Part shown: piece by piece, positions 11,741 to 22,275 of the stretch
How the letters are laid out: every line of letters starts with the position of its first letter
How positions within the stretch are numbered: position 1 is the stretch's first letter
DNA from: Mesostigma viride
Lineage: Eukaryota; Streptophyta; Mesostigmatophyceae; Mesostigmatales; Mesostigmataceae
NCBI GenBank assembly: GCA_009746045.1
Contig: RPFO01000079.1
Location: forward strand, 5,137,468-5,201,467
DNA: 64,000 nucleotides
Direction: 5' to 3'
Translations under genes and position numbers: made by a program
The notes under the pieces: generated by a model
Told to the model about the DNA's origin: nothing
The model's input: only the letters and a program-made list of their open reading frames with translations
Database searches by the model: none

Positions 11741-12173
11741 TTCCTCTTCGGATCGAGCTGTCCTCTATACTGCATGTAATGCATGGCAGACGAGGCGGGC
11801 GGTACTAGTGTATAGCGGCTATCCTCAGGGGCAACAACAGGTCTCCACCTAGCTGCGGACTTCTACCCTGCATTCTAGCAATGGCCCGTGGGGCCCGTCG
11901 GGAGGAAACACTGGGAGCATGCCCCCCAGGAAGGTGCTTATCGCAGACGTCAGCCCATTTCTCCTCAAGTGGATCTAGATCACTGATGCGGGCGCGGAGC
12001 ACAGATAATCCCAGAGGAGGCCCTGCATCCTCCAGCAATTGCACTGTCACATAACGTCTGGGTCGCGCCAGCTCATCGGTGCGGGGCGCGCGAAAGTTTG
12101 CCTGTGGGTTGCGATGGGACAACGGGGGACGGTCCTGCATAGGAGGACCTCGGTGTCTACCTCAGCGGACGTT
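11741..12173 (-). mobile_element. LINE A 3' part (left piece of a copy split by LINE B)
   Basis: The minus strand gives the family A C terminus (EKWADVCDKHLPGGHAP and surrounding) with several small indels relative to the 9286 copy. It continues at 13376 after removal of the LINE B insertion. Confidence 0.8.
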
Positions 12174-13375
12174 AAATTAAATTAAATTAAATTATAACAT
12201 GCCTCCGTGGGGAGGTCATGTAGCACATATTTCATGATGGATGGGGTGGAGGAAGCCGCGTGATCGAACTATCCTAACTCTATCTAGAAAATCCTAACTG
12301 CACTACTCATCATCAAAACGCCTCCTCCGCTTGGGGGGAGGTGGCTTGCCCACAGGGTCGGGCGTGTGCGCCTTGACAATCTTCTTCCACCGCGTCCTGT
12401 CCTGCATGGCAGTCCAAAGACGGGAGAGAGAGTGGATGCGGTGCTCAAACTGGGCTGGGACCACTAGGTCGTCCAGCAACATCTGAACGTAGTTCGTGAC
12501 AGGTTTCCCTACCCTTTTGGGAATGTCCTTGGGGCCAGGCCAGGTCAGAATGTGCCGCCCTGCATGGCTGTCCAAGCCGCTGGGGGCCGGCCAGACCGAG
12601 GGTGGTGTCGACCTGGCTGGTGCGTGCAAGGTGTCCTACAAATGCTATCCTACGCTGCCTAATCTCGTCCGAAACACGGGGCATGCCATGGTACAAAGAC
12701 TCTGATGACGGACGCTCGGAAAAACCTACATTAAGGACCTGCCGGAGCATCCTGTAAACTGTGCCGTCGAGCCGAGCTGCCAGTTTGGGTGGTAGGGTCC
12801 ACGCCGCCTCGGCGCCATACGTGAGCACCGTGAGGACGAGGACCTTGAAAAGCATGCGCTTGCGGTGCCCGTTAAGGCCCTTCGAGCGCCAGTAGGGTGT
12901 GAGCGAACGGAGCTTGGCCCATGCAAGGCCGATGCGGGTGTCCACATCGTCGGCGGTGTCAGGAAGCCAGCTCCCCAACAGCTTGAAGCGGTCGCGGAAC
13001 GGGACCTCCGTCCCGTCGAGCAGGCGCGGCAGCGGTGGTTTACTGGATGCTCCTATCACCATCGCCTCAGTTTTGACACTAATCTCCAGCCCCACCGCCC
13101 GCGCCTCCAGGCCCAGGCAGTCCAGCCAGGTCTGAATGTGCTCGGGGCTCTCGATGAGGGTGGTATCATCTGCATAAATCAGGTCGGCAAGCTAGGCGGT
13201 AACCAGGTCTAACCCCGCCGTGCTCTTTCACGTTAAGGATGTCCAAGCCTGGCTCGAACCCCTTAAGAGCAGTAAAGCGCGCACGTGCCCGGCTCATGAC
13301 GTGATCCACGACAATAATGAACAGGTATGGGGACAGGACACAACCTTGCCACACCCCGTGGTGAAGGGGGACGTT
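12174..13375 (-). mobile_element. LINE B, 5'-truncated RT and C terminus, inserted in LINE A
   Basis: The 3' tail is (TTAAA)n at 12174-12195, followed by the hairpin word cctccgtggggaggtcatgt. The minus-strand coding sequence shows GCVLSPYLFI (13325-13350), a YADD box near 13170, GLEISVKTEAMV, FKLLGSWLPDTADD, LDGTVYRMLRQVLNVG, GHLARTSQVDT and a Lys/Arg-rich end. Frameshifts lie near 12560 and 13180. Flanking direct repeats ggacgtt at 12167-12173 and 13369-13375 fit a 7-bp target duplication. Confidence 0.85.
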
Positions 13376-14165
13376 GGCCAGTCCTAACTAAGCCCGCCCG
13401 CAGCTGGGCCCACATCGCGGTATTCACCTGGTCGATCTGTGCGGGCAAGATGGCTGGCAAAGAGGAGGCAGCGGTGGCCGGCGGATGGTATGGGTGCATG
13501 ACAAGAGGGAGCTCGCAGCTAGTAGAGCTGGGGGCGGCCCCCGGATGCGGCGCCGAGGATGTGATGGAGCATTCGAGTTACGTCAAGCTGCTTGCTCAGC
13601 GCCTGGTCCAAGGTCCACGCCTCGCAGGCGTCGGTAAAGGAGGATCGTATGCTGCAAGGACAAGGTCCTTCATCATGCATGATCAGAATCACAACGTAAT
13701 GCGCTTGCGCCGCTCACCACTCGTGCACGTATAGCGACATATATGCTGCCATGTCCAGAGCCTGTCGAGGCGGCGGAGGGCCGCCCAGGCCTGGCCAATC
13801 AGAAGATGAATCATGCAGAAGATGAATCAGAAGATGAATCAGAAGATGAATCAGAAGATGAATCAGAAGATGAATCAGAAGATGAATGCGGGATCGACGT
13901 GTTGATGTCCGACGTTGGCCGTGGAGGGGAGCACCAGCTGCATGCCAAGGAGCTTGAAGCGAGTGCATGGCCGGGGGGACGGGGCTGCCGTCCAGCAGAA
14001 GGAGGGTGGGTGGTCCGGCCGGTACGTGGTCCCATGCAGCGGGGAAGCCGACGGGCGCCATGACCTAGTCCGTTTTCTTCTTGCTGATCATATATGCTCC
14101 ACCGCCCGCGCTTCCATGCAGTGACAAGCTATCTAGCCAGAGTTGGCTGGCGAGTGGGCCTGGAC
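13376..14165 (-). mobile_element. LINE A, right piece of the split copy
   Basis: Continues the family A sequence interrupted at 12173 (PAGTTPPTLLLLDGSPVPP-type region, WTLDQALS-type region). It is heavily degraded, with many 1-6-bp insertions relative to the 9286 copy. A minisatellite has expanded inside it at 13801-13886. Confidence 0.8.
13801..13886. repeat. 12-bp minisatellite (GAAGATGAATCA)n
   Basis: About seven copies expanded inside the LINE A remnant. The unit is a multiple of three and stays open as Glu-Asp-Glu-Ser. Confidence 0.92.
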
Positions 14166-14290
14166 AAATTTGATCTTAATCAATTAACTAACTAACTAAC
14201 TAATTAGTTAATTAATTAATAAGCATGTGACAGCGTCGATCACGTGGGTGCCAATACAGAAGTATAAAGGAACGTTCAACCTGACGTACT
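14166..14290. repeat. Dispersed repeat shared with 23470-23570
   Basis: Both sites carry a TTAATTAA-type tail followed by cacgtgggtgccaatac and a taaaggaac word. It looks like the end of another short retroelement. No coding potential. Confidence 0.6.
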
Positions 14291-14296
14291 GGAGAA

Positions 14297-15055
14297 TGGT
14301 CTTCCACCGGTCTGCTTGTTTAACCCTTTGCATAGCAGTCCAATTAAGCAAGAGAGAGGGAGGAAATGCGGTGTTCATCAAACGTAGCTGGGACCACTAG
14401 GTCGGCCCGGCAACTGCTGTAGTTAATGGCAGGTTTACCAATCTTTCTAGGAATGCATGTCCTTGGGGCCAGGCCAGGGCCGAGGATATGCCGCCCCGGC
14501 TGGCCAAGCCGCTGGCCGGGGGCCGGCCAGACCTAAGTTCGTGTCTACCTGACTGGTGCGAGCAAGATGTCCTGCGAATGCTATGTATCCCGCTCCGCTG
14601 CCTAATCTCGTCCAAATCGCGCGAGGCATACCCTAGCTTATTATACAAAGACTCTAACGACCTATGTGTAGAAAGCCCTACGTTCGTTCAGTCGACCTGT
14701 TGGAGCATCCTGGAAAACGTGCCGTCCAGCCGTGCGGCCATCTGGTCCGTGATCGAGCGTCCATATGCCTCGGCGCCACTGTACGTGACGGCACCGTGAG
14801 GACTAGGACCTTGAAGAGCACTTGCTTGCGATCCTCGCCCAGGGTCTTCGGTCGAGCTAGTGCCAGTATAGGGGTTAAGCGAGCGGAGCCTGGCCCAGGC
14901 CGGCCAGGCCGATGCGGGTTTCCACCGAATCATCGTCGGCTGCATCCCGAGGGGAGCTATAGCAATGATGCTCCCCAGCAGCAGCTTTGAAGCGCTCACG
15001 GAGCGGGACCTCGTTCAGGATCATGGATCATATAAATTAAATGGAAATGGAAATG
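14297..15055 (-). mobile_element. LINE B fragment, decayed
   Basis: The minus strand shows family B C-terminal words (GHLARTSQVDT, LAGP) and thumb words (ARLDGTFSRML), broken by frameshifts. The copia element starts 10-15 bp beyond its 5' edge. Confidence 0.75.
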
Positions 15056-15070
15056 TGTAGCCAAGGTTGT

Positions 15071-15687
15071 AGTTAACGTAAAGGATTTACGTTAGATGGA
15101 TAGAGATTGTTACGCTCTTTCCAACGGCACCTTGAACGCCTCATTTGGTTAAGGAACGTAAAAGTTATGACGTTTCCTAGGCTGTGCCGACAGTACCCGG
15201 CGCGCCACTGTGGGCGCGTACGGACACAGGATGTACAAGTGTCACTTTGATAGTCCGCAGGACGTTGACAGGACTTGTACAGGACTTGATGGTCAATTGA
15301 TAGGTAGGCGCACTGTAGCGCGCCAGGACCTATGAGACAATTGATGCTGACTAGTGTACGGATAGGTCCACAGGACTAGCCGTATGGACAATTGATAGAT
15401 CTGCGCGCCAAAGGCGTGCCAGAGTCTGTGTAATCAATTGATTGACAGTTCAGCTGTGACAGTGCAGCTGAATACTTGGACGCGTCCCTAGTAAGCTATA
15501 TGAGTGACTTGGTCACACCGGGACGCTAGTTCTTGCGTGCACGTTCTCTTGGCACTGCGACCCTGTCGTCTGTGCTGCGTGCAGTCTTGGAAGTGACGTG
15601 ACTTACGTCTGTGTTTCCTGATTATTAATAAAGGCAACTTCCTGCAAGAACCATGGCGGAATTCGTGGCATTCTTACCCTCACAACT
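15071..15687 (+). repeat. 5' LTR
   Basis: 617 bp, starting AGTTAACG and ending CACAACT, so the ends are inverted AGTT/AACT rather than TG/CA. A TATA-like tatatga lies at 15497-15503 and AATAAA at 15627-15632. An ATG at 15653 opens a 34-codon uORF that runs out of the LTR and stops at 15757, overlapping the next ORF out of frame. Confidence 0.95.
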
Positions 15688-15711
15688 CGTATTACACGCT
15701 CTGTCAAAAAG

Positions 15712-16417
15712 ATGCCAAATTCGGAAGAATTTCGGATTCCGGACGATGAGGAAATAGCCGCTCCGCCGGCTGGTTCTTCGTCAAGACCAACTGTGCCGTC
15801 GTGGCAACAATTGCTCGACGAAGTTACAGTTTCGCTCGACGAGCTTCATCGTCAGCAGCGTGCAGCTCACGCATTGCTCGGGGATAACCCCGAGGACCCC
15901 GATTTGCCAGCACTGGTGCCGGCTCGCGCATTTTGGACCAGATCGCAACATTTTATCGACATTTACGGTCCAGGTGCGGGGAGGTTTGCGGTCGGTGACC
16001 GAAGTCACGACTGCCATTGAGGAGTTGGACAACGTCCTCTCTTCACTCACCGGTTACCAGAGAAACCTGCAAAACTGGGCATCGCTTCGCACGGGGGGCG
16101 CGCCGGCGGTGTCAACAAATTTGTTTCAGGATCTCGCGCTGCTATCGCTGCTCACTCGCGGCGTACGCAGTCGTGAGCGCCAGGTTTTAATTAACCTGGT
16201 GGCATTTCTCGCCTCTGTGCGAGAGTGGATTCCCGCGGGGTGGGAATTATTGACGATCTTTACACATCCTCTGCGCCTCGTCGCGCGTCGGCGCGTCGCA
16301 ACTTACGCGGCGGGGAGCACGCCGGTTTTAATTCATACCGGTGCAGGTCCGGAGCTGGATATGGAGGATCGTGAGTTCGTATACACGTACTGCGACTTCA
16401 GGGGCCTTGACTACTAG
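15712..16417 (+). CDS. Extra ORF upstream of gag (function unknown), with a +1 frameshift
   Basis: Starts with an acidic stretch (MPNSEEFRIPDDEE) and stays open to about 15975. The continuation, through VTEVTTAIEELDN to a TAG at 16415-16417, lies in the next frame. The shift falls in the gcggggagg run, so one missing or extra G would restore one protein of about 235 residues. It is leucine-rich with helical-looking segments. I recognise no domain. The second half shares its frame with gag (16586) but is separated from it by stops. Confidence 0.6.
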
Positions 16418-16585
16418 TCGGCCTAATTTTCTTCTGCAGTACTTGTCGACATTTTTTTGTCGAATTTCGGCGGCAATTCGCGGGGCGGCAGCGACACCGG
16501 CGCAGGCGGCAGAGGCGACACAAAAATTTTGTACATATTTTCTGCTGCTTCGTTAAGGTGTTCTTTGAATAGCTGGTAGTGCAGG

Positions 16586-17701
16586 ATGGCTGAGGGACGC
16601 CGTAGCAAGGGTCCAGCCAGTGGGAATAATAATGGGGGTGCTGGTAGTGGAACCGCTCACGTAGATGACGTGGGGCTTACCGGAGAGATTACCAACCTTC
16701 CTCACAATAATAATAATGCACAAGCTATTCATGGCTTTGATCTTACCACACAGGGTCTTTTAATTGTCAATCAGTTGCAGCCTGTAACCTCAGACTCCAA
16801 GCCTAAGCAGGCTGAAGAGTTTGTGGAGGGATTGGAAGGGTTCCCTAGCTTGTACGGTGGTACAAATTACTATCAAATCTGGATAGGCAGTAGCACTTTT
16901 GGCAAGTGTACTGACCAGATTAAGGACCTAACCAGGGAGTGCAAAAAGGCCAATAAGGCCTGGGCACTGTACGTGGCTGAGCTGAAGGAGCTGCTGGAGG
17001 ACCAACGAAAGAAGGTCGGCATCCATTGGCAGGACAAGTATCAAGGGTGGGAGGTCAAGGGGGACCTGATCCAGAACTTTCTCAACTATTGTAAGATGGT
17101 TGAGGAGGGCAGGGCTCACGGCTTTAATGTCGCTGATAACATAGCCCTAACCAACTGGCTCAAGGTTTCTGGGCTGGATAAGGCGACACGTGGCTCCTTA
17201 AAAGTCATGTGTGCCCCACACTCTACCCTGAAGGCCTACAAGGTCATCATTAAACAAGCTCTCGAGGCAGAGGAGCTGTTTGAGGGTGGAGTGCCAGCAG
17301 TGAAGGCTACCCAGGCAGGCGGGCGTACCCAGGGTGGCTCCAAGACGTCTGAGGCTGACCGAAGCCAAGGAGGGCGTAGGGGCAACCATCACAAGCGCAA
17401 GGGAGATCATTCACCTGATTCTGACAGGAGGTCACACTCCAAGTCGGTGTTCAGGCGGGTGGGTGGTCAGCCCAAGCAGGGCAACGCGTCTGACAATGGG
17501 GGCAGTGGCCAGGGCAAGTCCAAGATACAATGCTACCTGTGCAAGGGGTGGGGGCACATCAAGAAGGAGTGTCCCAGCTTCAAGAAGTCCCAGGGCCAGG
17601 GCAGCAACAAGAATAACAACAACAACAAGAAGAACAACAACAAGTCCCAGGCAGGCCAGCCTTCAAAGGGCAGTCAGCAAGAAGACAACAAGGAGCAGTG
17701 A
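16586..17701 (+). CDS. Retrotransposon Gag with CCHC zinc knuckle
   Basis: 371 residues from ATG 16586 to TGA. The N-terminal half is the capsid-like region. A basic, low-complexity segment from residue ~245 onward (Gly/Gln/Lys/Arg-rich) precedes one zinc knuckle, CYLCKGWGHIKKEC (residues ~315-328; C-x2-C-x4-H-x4-C), then an Asn/Lys-rich tail. It packages element RNA. Pol begins 141 nt downstream in the same frame after two or more stops, so Pol is not a simple read-through. Confidence 0.93.
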   Translation: MAEGRRSKGPASGNNNGGAGSGTAHVDDVGLTGEITNLPHNNNNAQAIHGFDLTTQGLLIVNQLQPVTSDSKPKQAEEFVEGLEGFPSLYGGTNYYQIWIGSSTFGKCTDQIKDLTRECKKANKAWALYVAELKELLEDQRKKVGIHWQDKYQGWEVKGDLIQNFLNYCKMVEEGRAHGFNVADNIALTNWLKVSGLDKATRGSLKVMCAPHSTLKAYKVIIKQALEAEELFEGGVPAVKATQAGGRTQGGSKTSEADRSQGGRRGNHHKRKGDHSPDSDRRSHSKSVFRRVGGQPKQGNASDNGGSGQGKSKIQCYLCKGWGHIKKECPSFKKSQGQGSNKNNNNNKKNNNKSQAGQPSKGSQQEDNKEQ

Positions 17702-17842
17702 CTGTCTGAGGCAACCCCTACACACCTTAATTCACCCAAGGGGGAGGCCAGGTGCTCCAATGCAGATTTTATATCTGGGCAACAAGAGGGTGATCTCCAG
17801 GTTCAGTGTGGCCCCAGGTCACCTGGAGAGGTACAGGTTCCT

Positions 17843-20671
17843 ATGAAGACGTCCTTGACAGCTGATGCAGCTGTAAGTATGTCTGACCCTATGCATCCTC
17901 GTGCTGGGCACGAGGGTGGACCTCTCATTTTGAGAGAAACCAATGTACAACCACAGAGGGGTGTGAAGGCCTCTGGTGGTATGCATGTGGTCCCTGCTGG
18001 CGGTCCAGGTGTTGGGCATGAGCAGGGTGACTCAGGCTCTGAGTCAGAACAGGATGGAAGTCAGCATGGTGATGCTGGACAACCTGACAGCACAGTCCTG
18101 ACTGTGCCAGGGACTGCTTCCTCTGTGTACCAGGAGTTGGGTGCCCGAATCCACAACATGTTTGGGCATGCCACTTCTCTGTCAAACAACTTTGCCTTCC
18201 GTATGGGCAGGGCACCCCTTCTTAAGGCGTGTCAGCAAGCTGCCTCACGGTGTAAGTGCCAGTTGTCCTCCAACAAGCCCAGGAAATCACATGCCAAAGC
18301 TCTACCTCAGAGCATTGGTGATCTGCAGTGTGATATCCAACACATCAGGGGCATGCAACTGTTGGTGTGCGTGGACAGGTACACGAAATACAAGGTGCTA
18401 GAGCATTTACCTTCTATGAAGAACAGGTACTTGCTGGCTGCCCTGCAGAATGTAAGAGCCAAGTTTCCTACCACAAGGATCCAGGTGGACATGCAGTTTC
18501 AGCATCTCAAGGGTGATCCTACCCTTCCTGAGTTGCTGGTTACACCTAGGGAGGCTCATGGGCAGCAGGGTGCTATCGAGAGGGCAATCCAGGAGGTCAA
18601 GAAATTGATCATCTCTGAAGACTGGGTACCCTTGTCTGCACCTGCACTTGTCAGGAGTGCATGGCTGAGGAACGTGGAGCAGCAGCTGAACAGCAGGGTT
18701 AACTTCTACTATGATGGAGTTGCTGTCAGCCCAATGGGTCTATATCATGGCCTGTGCCCACCACATGTGCTGGAGGGCTGGAAACATGCTGCACATGTCA
18801 CCTTTGCCAAGCTGAGGGAGAAGGACCGGGGTTGGAAGATGCTGGAGCCACAAGTGGGTCAGAAGGTCCTAGCTTGGAAGGAACCTAGCCTTTATGGCAA
18901 ACGTGGTAGCTGGAGTCCTGGGGTGGTTACCCAGGTTGATGAAGCTAGCCACGCATGCTTGGTCAGCATGGAGGACGAACCAAAGCATGTACACCGGCTG
19001 AGTTGGTCATATGTCAAGCCTAACCTGATGAATGAGGGCAGTCAGGCACAAGGCTCACAGGATCTGCAGGATTTTCAGGTCCCAGGTGACATCACTGACG
19101 CAACGACCACATCTGTTGCAGGGGAATCTGTCAGCCCTGGCCAGGTTGCAGAGGTACTTGTTGAACAGGCTGCAAGGTCAACAGCTGGGGAGTCAACTGT
19201 CAAGCCCAAGGCACTAACCAAGCCCAGGGGGACAAGTTTGGCTGGATTGATTGGGGCTCTACAAAGGGCCAAGAAGCAGCCCAAGGTAGCCAAGCTCAGG
19301 TGGCATGGCAATCTGGGGCTGGACACTGCCTTAGAGGTAGACACTAATTCTCAGGTCTCCATTATTGGGACCAGGGCTGCAGCAGGGTACAGCATGTCTG
19401 AACCCAGCTATCAGTTTGTGTCTGACTTCAGTGGCGGGGTACACGTGAAGGTACTGGGTGAGGTATTCATTCCTATCCTTGGACAGGACACTGCTTTTTG
19501 TGTCTTGGAGGGCTATCAAGGACCTGCTCTTCTGGGGCAGAATTTCCTATGCCAGGATGGGGTAGTGATCACGTCCTCTCTCCTGACTAAGGAAGGGGCT
19601 GGTCAGGTCCCACTGATTAATTTCAGGACCACTCACCTATCACGTGCAGTAACCAGGACGGTTAAGCGTGTGCAAGTGTGCCAGGGGCAGGAGCCCTTGG
19701 TTGATGACCTCATACTGCCAGCTGCTAGTCATCCAAGCAGTTTGGGCATTGGTCCTCACTCACTTGCTGGACACAGCCCTATCAACTACCAAGGCCTGGT
19801 GAAGCTCATGTCCTCTCCCATTATGTGTCCCCAGGTCACACTGGGTCTCATTAAATCTGGGGAGGACTGGATCTCCAAGAAATGCGTGGAACCTGTCAAT
19901 GACCTGCCTCCTGCACGACGTCTACTCAAGCTCAAGTTTGTCATCAAGATGAAGGAGGTGGACGGGGTCAAGGTACCACATGTCAGGCCAGTGCTGAATG
20001 AGTTCAAGGGTACTGGTGAGTGCACTGCTGAGGAGTTGTATACCCCTGGCATGCTGCATGATACTTGGAGGCTGCTGCTGTGTGTCTTTCTAGGCCTTCT
20101 CAACAAGGGCTTGGACTATGGCTCAGTGGTGATAGACTTCAAGAGGGCATTTCTGGAGGGTGATGCAGATGTGGCACAGGAAAAGTGGGAGGGCAAGACG
20201 CCTTTCTATGTTAGGGTGCCTGCTGTATGGAAAAGGGACATCCACACGGAGTTCCTTAAAATCCTCAAGGGCCTGGAGGGCCTGAGGTCAAGTCCAATAA
20301 TCTGGAGGGAGACTCTCAACCGTTTCCTGAAGGAGCATTGCAACTTGAAGGTCTCTCCTGTAGACCCCTGTCTGTTTCTGGGGCAATGGGAAGGCCTGCC
20401 AGTGTATGCTTCGCTGCACGGGGATGACCTACATCTGATAGCTCCCACGTCGTGGCTTAAGGAGCTGATCTCCATCATTAAGTCCAAGTTTCCTCTGGGT
20501 AGGGAGCAATGGCAGGTGGAGAATGAGCCTCTGCTGTTTGTGGGCATGGAGGCCACACTGGTGAAGAAGGGGGGGAGTGGCGTATGCTGCTGGTGGGGGG
20601 CAATGACTATCAAGAGACCCTCATTAGCAAGCTTCCTCCAACCATCACACAGGCACTGTGTCCCATGGTGA
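17843..20671 (+). CDS. Pol polyprotein: integrase, retropepsin-like, reverse transcriptase (5' part)
   Basis: 942 residues. Integrase: zinc-binding H-x4-H (HNMFGH, ~104) and CKC (~137), then catalytic D at ~162 (DLQCDI), D at ~215 (IQVDM) and E at ~245 (GAIERAIQE). A retropepsin-like domain follows at ~485-580: LEVDTNSQVSIIG (DTN where DTG/DSG is expected) and the partner strand PALLGQNFL. RT runs from ~685: VIDFKRAFLEG, GLEGLRSSPIIW and the catalytic box LHGDDLHLI (~857; HGDD for the usual YVDD). The frame is lost in a run of seven G at 20569-20575 and continues in the ORF at 20584. The start at 17843 is the first in-frame ATG and is uncertain. Confidence 0.9.
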   Translation: MKTSLTADAAVSMSDPMHPRAGHEGGPLILRETNVQPQRGVKASGGMHVVPAGGPGVGHEQGDSGSESEQDGSQHGDAGQPDSTVLTVPGTASSVYQELGARIHNMFGHATSLSNNFAFRMGRAPLLKACQQAASRCKCQLSSNKPRKSHAKALPQSIGDLQCDIQHIRGMQLLVCVDRYTKYKVLEHLPSMKNRYLLAALQNVRAKFPTTRIQVDMQFQHLKGDPTLPELLVTPREAHGQQGAIERAIQEVKKLIISEDWVPLSAPALVRSAWLRNVEQQLNSRVNFYYDGVAVSPMGLYHGLCPPHVLEGWKHAAHVTFAKLREKDRGWKMLEPQVGQKVLAWKEPSLYGKRGSWSPGVVTQVDEASHACLVSMEDEPKHVHRLSWSYVKPNLMNEGSQAQGSQDLQDFQVPGDITDATTTSVAGESVSPGQVAEVLVEQAARSTAGESTVKPKALTKPRGTSLAGLIGALQRAKKQPKVAKLRWHGNLGLDTALEVDTNSQVSIIGTRAAAGYSMSEPSYQFVSDFSGGVHVKVLGEVFIPILGQDTAFCVLEGYQGPALLGQNFLCQDGVVITSSLLTKEGAGQVPLINFRTTHLSRAVTRTVKRVQVCQGQEPLVDDLILPAASHPSSLGIGPHSLAGHSPINYQGLVKLMSSPIMCPQVTLGLIKSGEDWISKKCVEPVNDLPPARRLLKLKFVIKMKEVDGVKVPHVRPVLNEFKGTGECTAEELYTPGMLHDTWRLLLCVFLGLLNKGLDYGSVVIDFKRAFLEGDADVAQEKWEGKTPFYVRVPAVWKRDIHTEFLKILKGLEGLRSSPIIWRETLNRFLKEHCNLKVSPVDPCLFLGQWEGLPVYASLHGDDLHLIAPTSWLKELISIIKSKFPLGREQWQVENEPLLFVGMEATLVKKGGSGVCCWWGAMTIKRPSLASFLQPSHRHCVPW

Positions 20672-21327
20672 GGGGCATGGTTGCTTGGGTGGCAGGCATT
20701 TCCAGGCCAGACCTTATGGTCATAGCCAGGTTGCCTGATGACATGCTGGTGGAGCTAGGGTCTGCCAAGGTGGCTGATCAGGTCAGGGCTTCATCTGGCA
20801 TTCTGTTGTCTGCAGTGGATTTATCACAACCCATTTGCATGGAGCTGTATGTGGATAGCTCAATGGACAGCAGGCAGGTCTCCAAGGTCAGGGGCAGGGC
20901 TGCAGGGCTCTTTGTGCTCAGACAGGAAGGCCTGGGGAGTTTGGTGAGCTGGTTTAGTCGCCTGCACAAACGGGTGGCTGTCAGCAGTGATGTGGCAGAA
21001 TGCAGGGCTATTTGTGAAGGCATTCACACAAGCCTTTATCTGAAGGAGTTGCTTCATCAGATGACTTCTAACACTCCTTGGCCACTTCAGGTTACCACTC
21101 TTCTAAAAACAGACTCCATGGGGATGGTGCAGTTTGTGCACAGGCAGATGGCCAGAAGTAGGGACTTGGATTATCTCCTTCTTAAGGAGTTGTCCTCCTT
21201 GGCCAATATTGAGCATATCCCTGGGGTTGACAATCCTGCTGATGCTTTGACCAAGCTAGTGCAGAAGGCAGCAGTGCAATACAAGGTTCTTCAGTCTCTG
21301 ATGGACCCATCTCAGCAAGCTGTCTAA
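20584..21327 (+). CDS. Pol, C-terminal part: RT end and RNase H
   Basis: In a different frame from 17843-20671; joining them needs a one-base change in the G run at 20569-20575. Copia-type RNase H landmarks: first Asp in ELYVDSSMDS, Glu in SSDVAECRAI, Asp in LLKTDSMGMV, and the terminal PGVDNPADALTK (the family's ADxLTK end). It degrades the RNA strand during reverse transcription. The 950 bp from here to the right LTR is non-coding and includes a tRNA T-loop-like word ggttcgattcc at 21612-21622. Confidence 0.9.
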   Translation: MLLVGGNDYQETLISKLPPTITQALCPMVRGMVAWVAGISRPDLMVIARLPDDMLVELGSAKVADQVRASSGILLSAVDLSQPICMELYVDSSMDSRQVSKVRGRAAGLFVLRQEGLGSLVSWFSRLHKRVAVSSDVAECRAICEGIHTSLYLKELLHQMTSNTPWPLQVTTLLKTDSMGMVQFVHRQMARSRDLDYLLLKELSSLANIEHIPGVDNPADALTKLVQKAAVQYKVLQSLMDPSQQAV

Positions 21328-22256
21328 GCTGGTGCATGGTTATAGGGCATTGGAGAGCAGATTGTGTGGTAGTGTCAGCATTGTGACTGGCATAATACCT
21401 GTATTTTAGTCTGTACTAAGGCTCATGGACCATGGTACACTCACTCTGATTTTAATCAGGATACAGCCAGGTTTTGGCTGGGGTTCATGCTGTTGACTAC
21501 ACAAGGTTGACAGGTCCATTACAGACCATGTATTCTATTTTAAAAGAAATGTATATTTGTACATACTCTCACAATGGTCTGGGAACCTTTATTCTGGGGT
21601 TTATAGGGCGGGGTTCGATTCCCTGGTATTATGTTTCTACAAGCTGGCCTGTTCAGGTGTTTGCCTGTTCAGACTTCCCTAGTTCCCCAGGGCAGGATTT
21701 AATTGTTGCCTATGTGTTTCATTTTGTCATTTGTTTGCTGTGGCAGTTTACCATCTGGCAAGTAGACGGGCGCCGTAAGACGGGCGCCAATAGACCCCTG
21801 TTGAGAGAATGACAGGCAAACTATTGTAATACGCCTTACTTTGTCAAGTGGTATTTTAATTGTCATGGATTTATTGTACTTATATTGAATATGTACTGGG
21901 TTTTATGGGATTAGTATCTGGGATTAATGTAACTCACCGCCAGAAGGTCATTGTACTGGAGGCTCTACCGAGGTGATGGGATTAATTCCTGGAGAAGACC
22001 TCATAGAATTAACCTGTATGTATTTAATTTTGTGTGCTTCTAATATCTGGTGGTACTCTGTAATGCCACTTCCATAGGTTTTCTCCATTTCTCATGAAAT
22101 GGTTTTCCCTGTGGCAGATCTGTTTCTTTTCCAGTTCCTTAAAAGAAAGGGCTGGGGGAATGGCAATGGCCATTAAAGACATCTGTTCAAGCTTCAAGCT
22201 GGAGTGAAGGACATTTCAAGCTACTTCAAGGGTCCCTGGCAGGGGATGTGATCCCT

Positions 22257-22271
22257 AAAGAAAAGAAGGGA
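22257..22271 (+). other. Polypurine tract
   Basis: aaagaaaagaagggA lies four bases before the right LTR, the expected primer site for plus-strand DNA synthesis. Confidence 0.8.
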
Positions 22272-22275
22272 TTGG

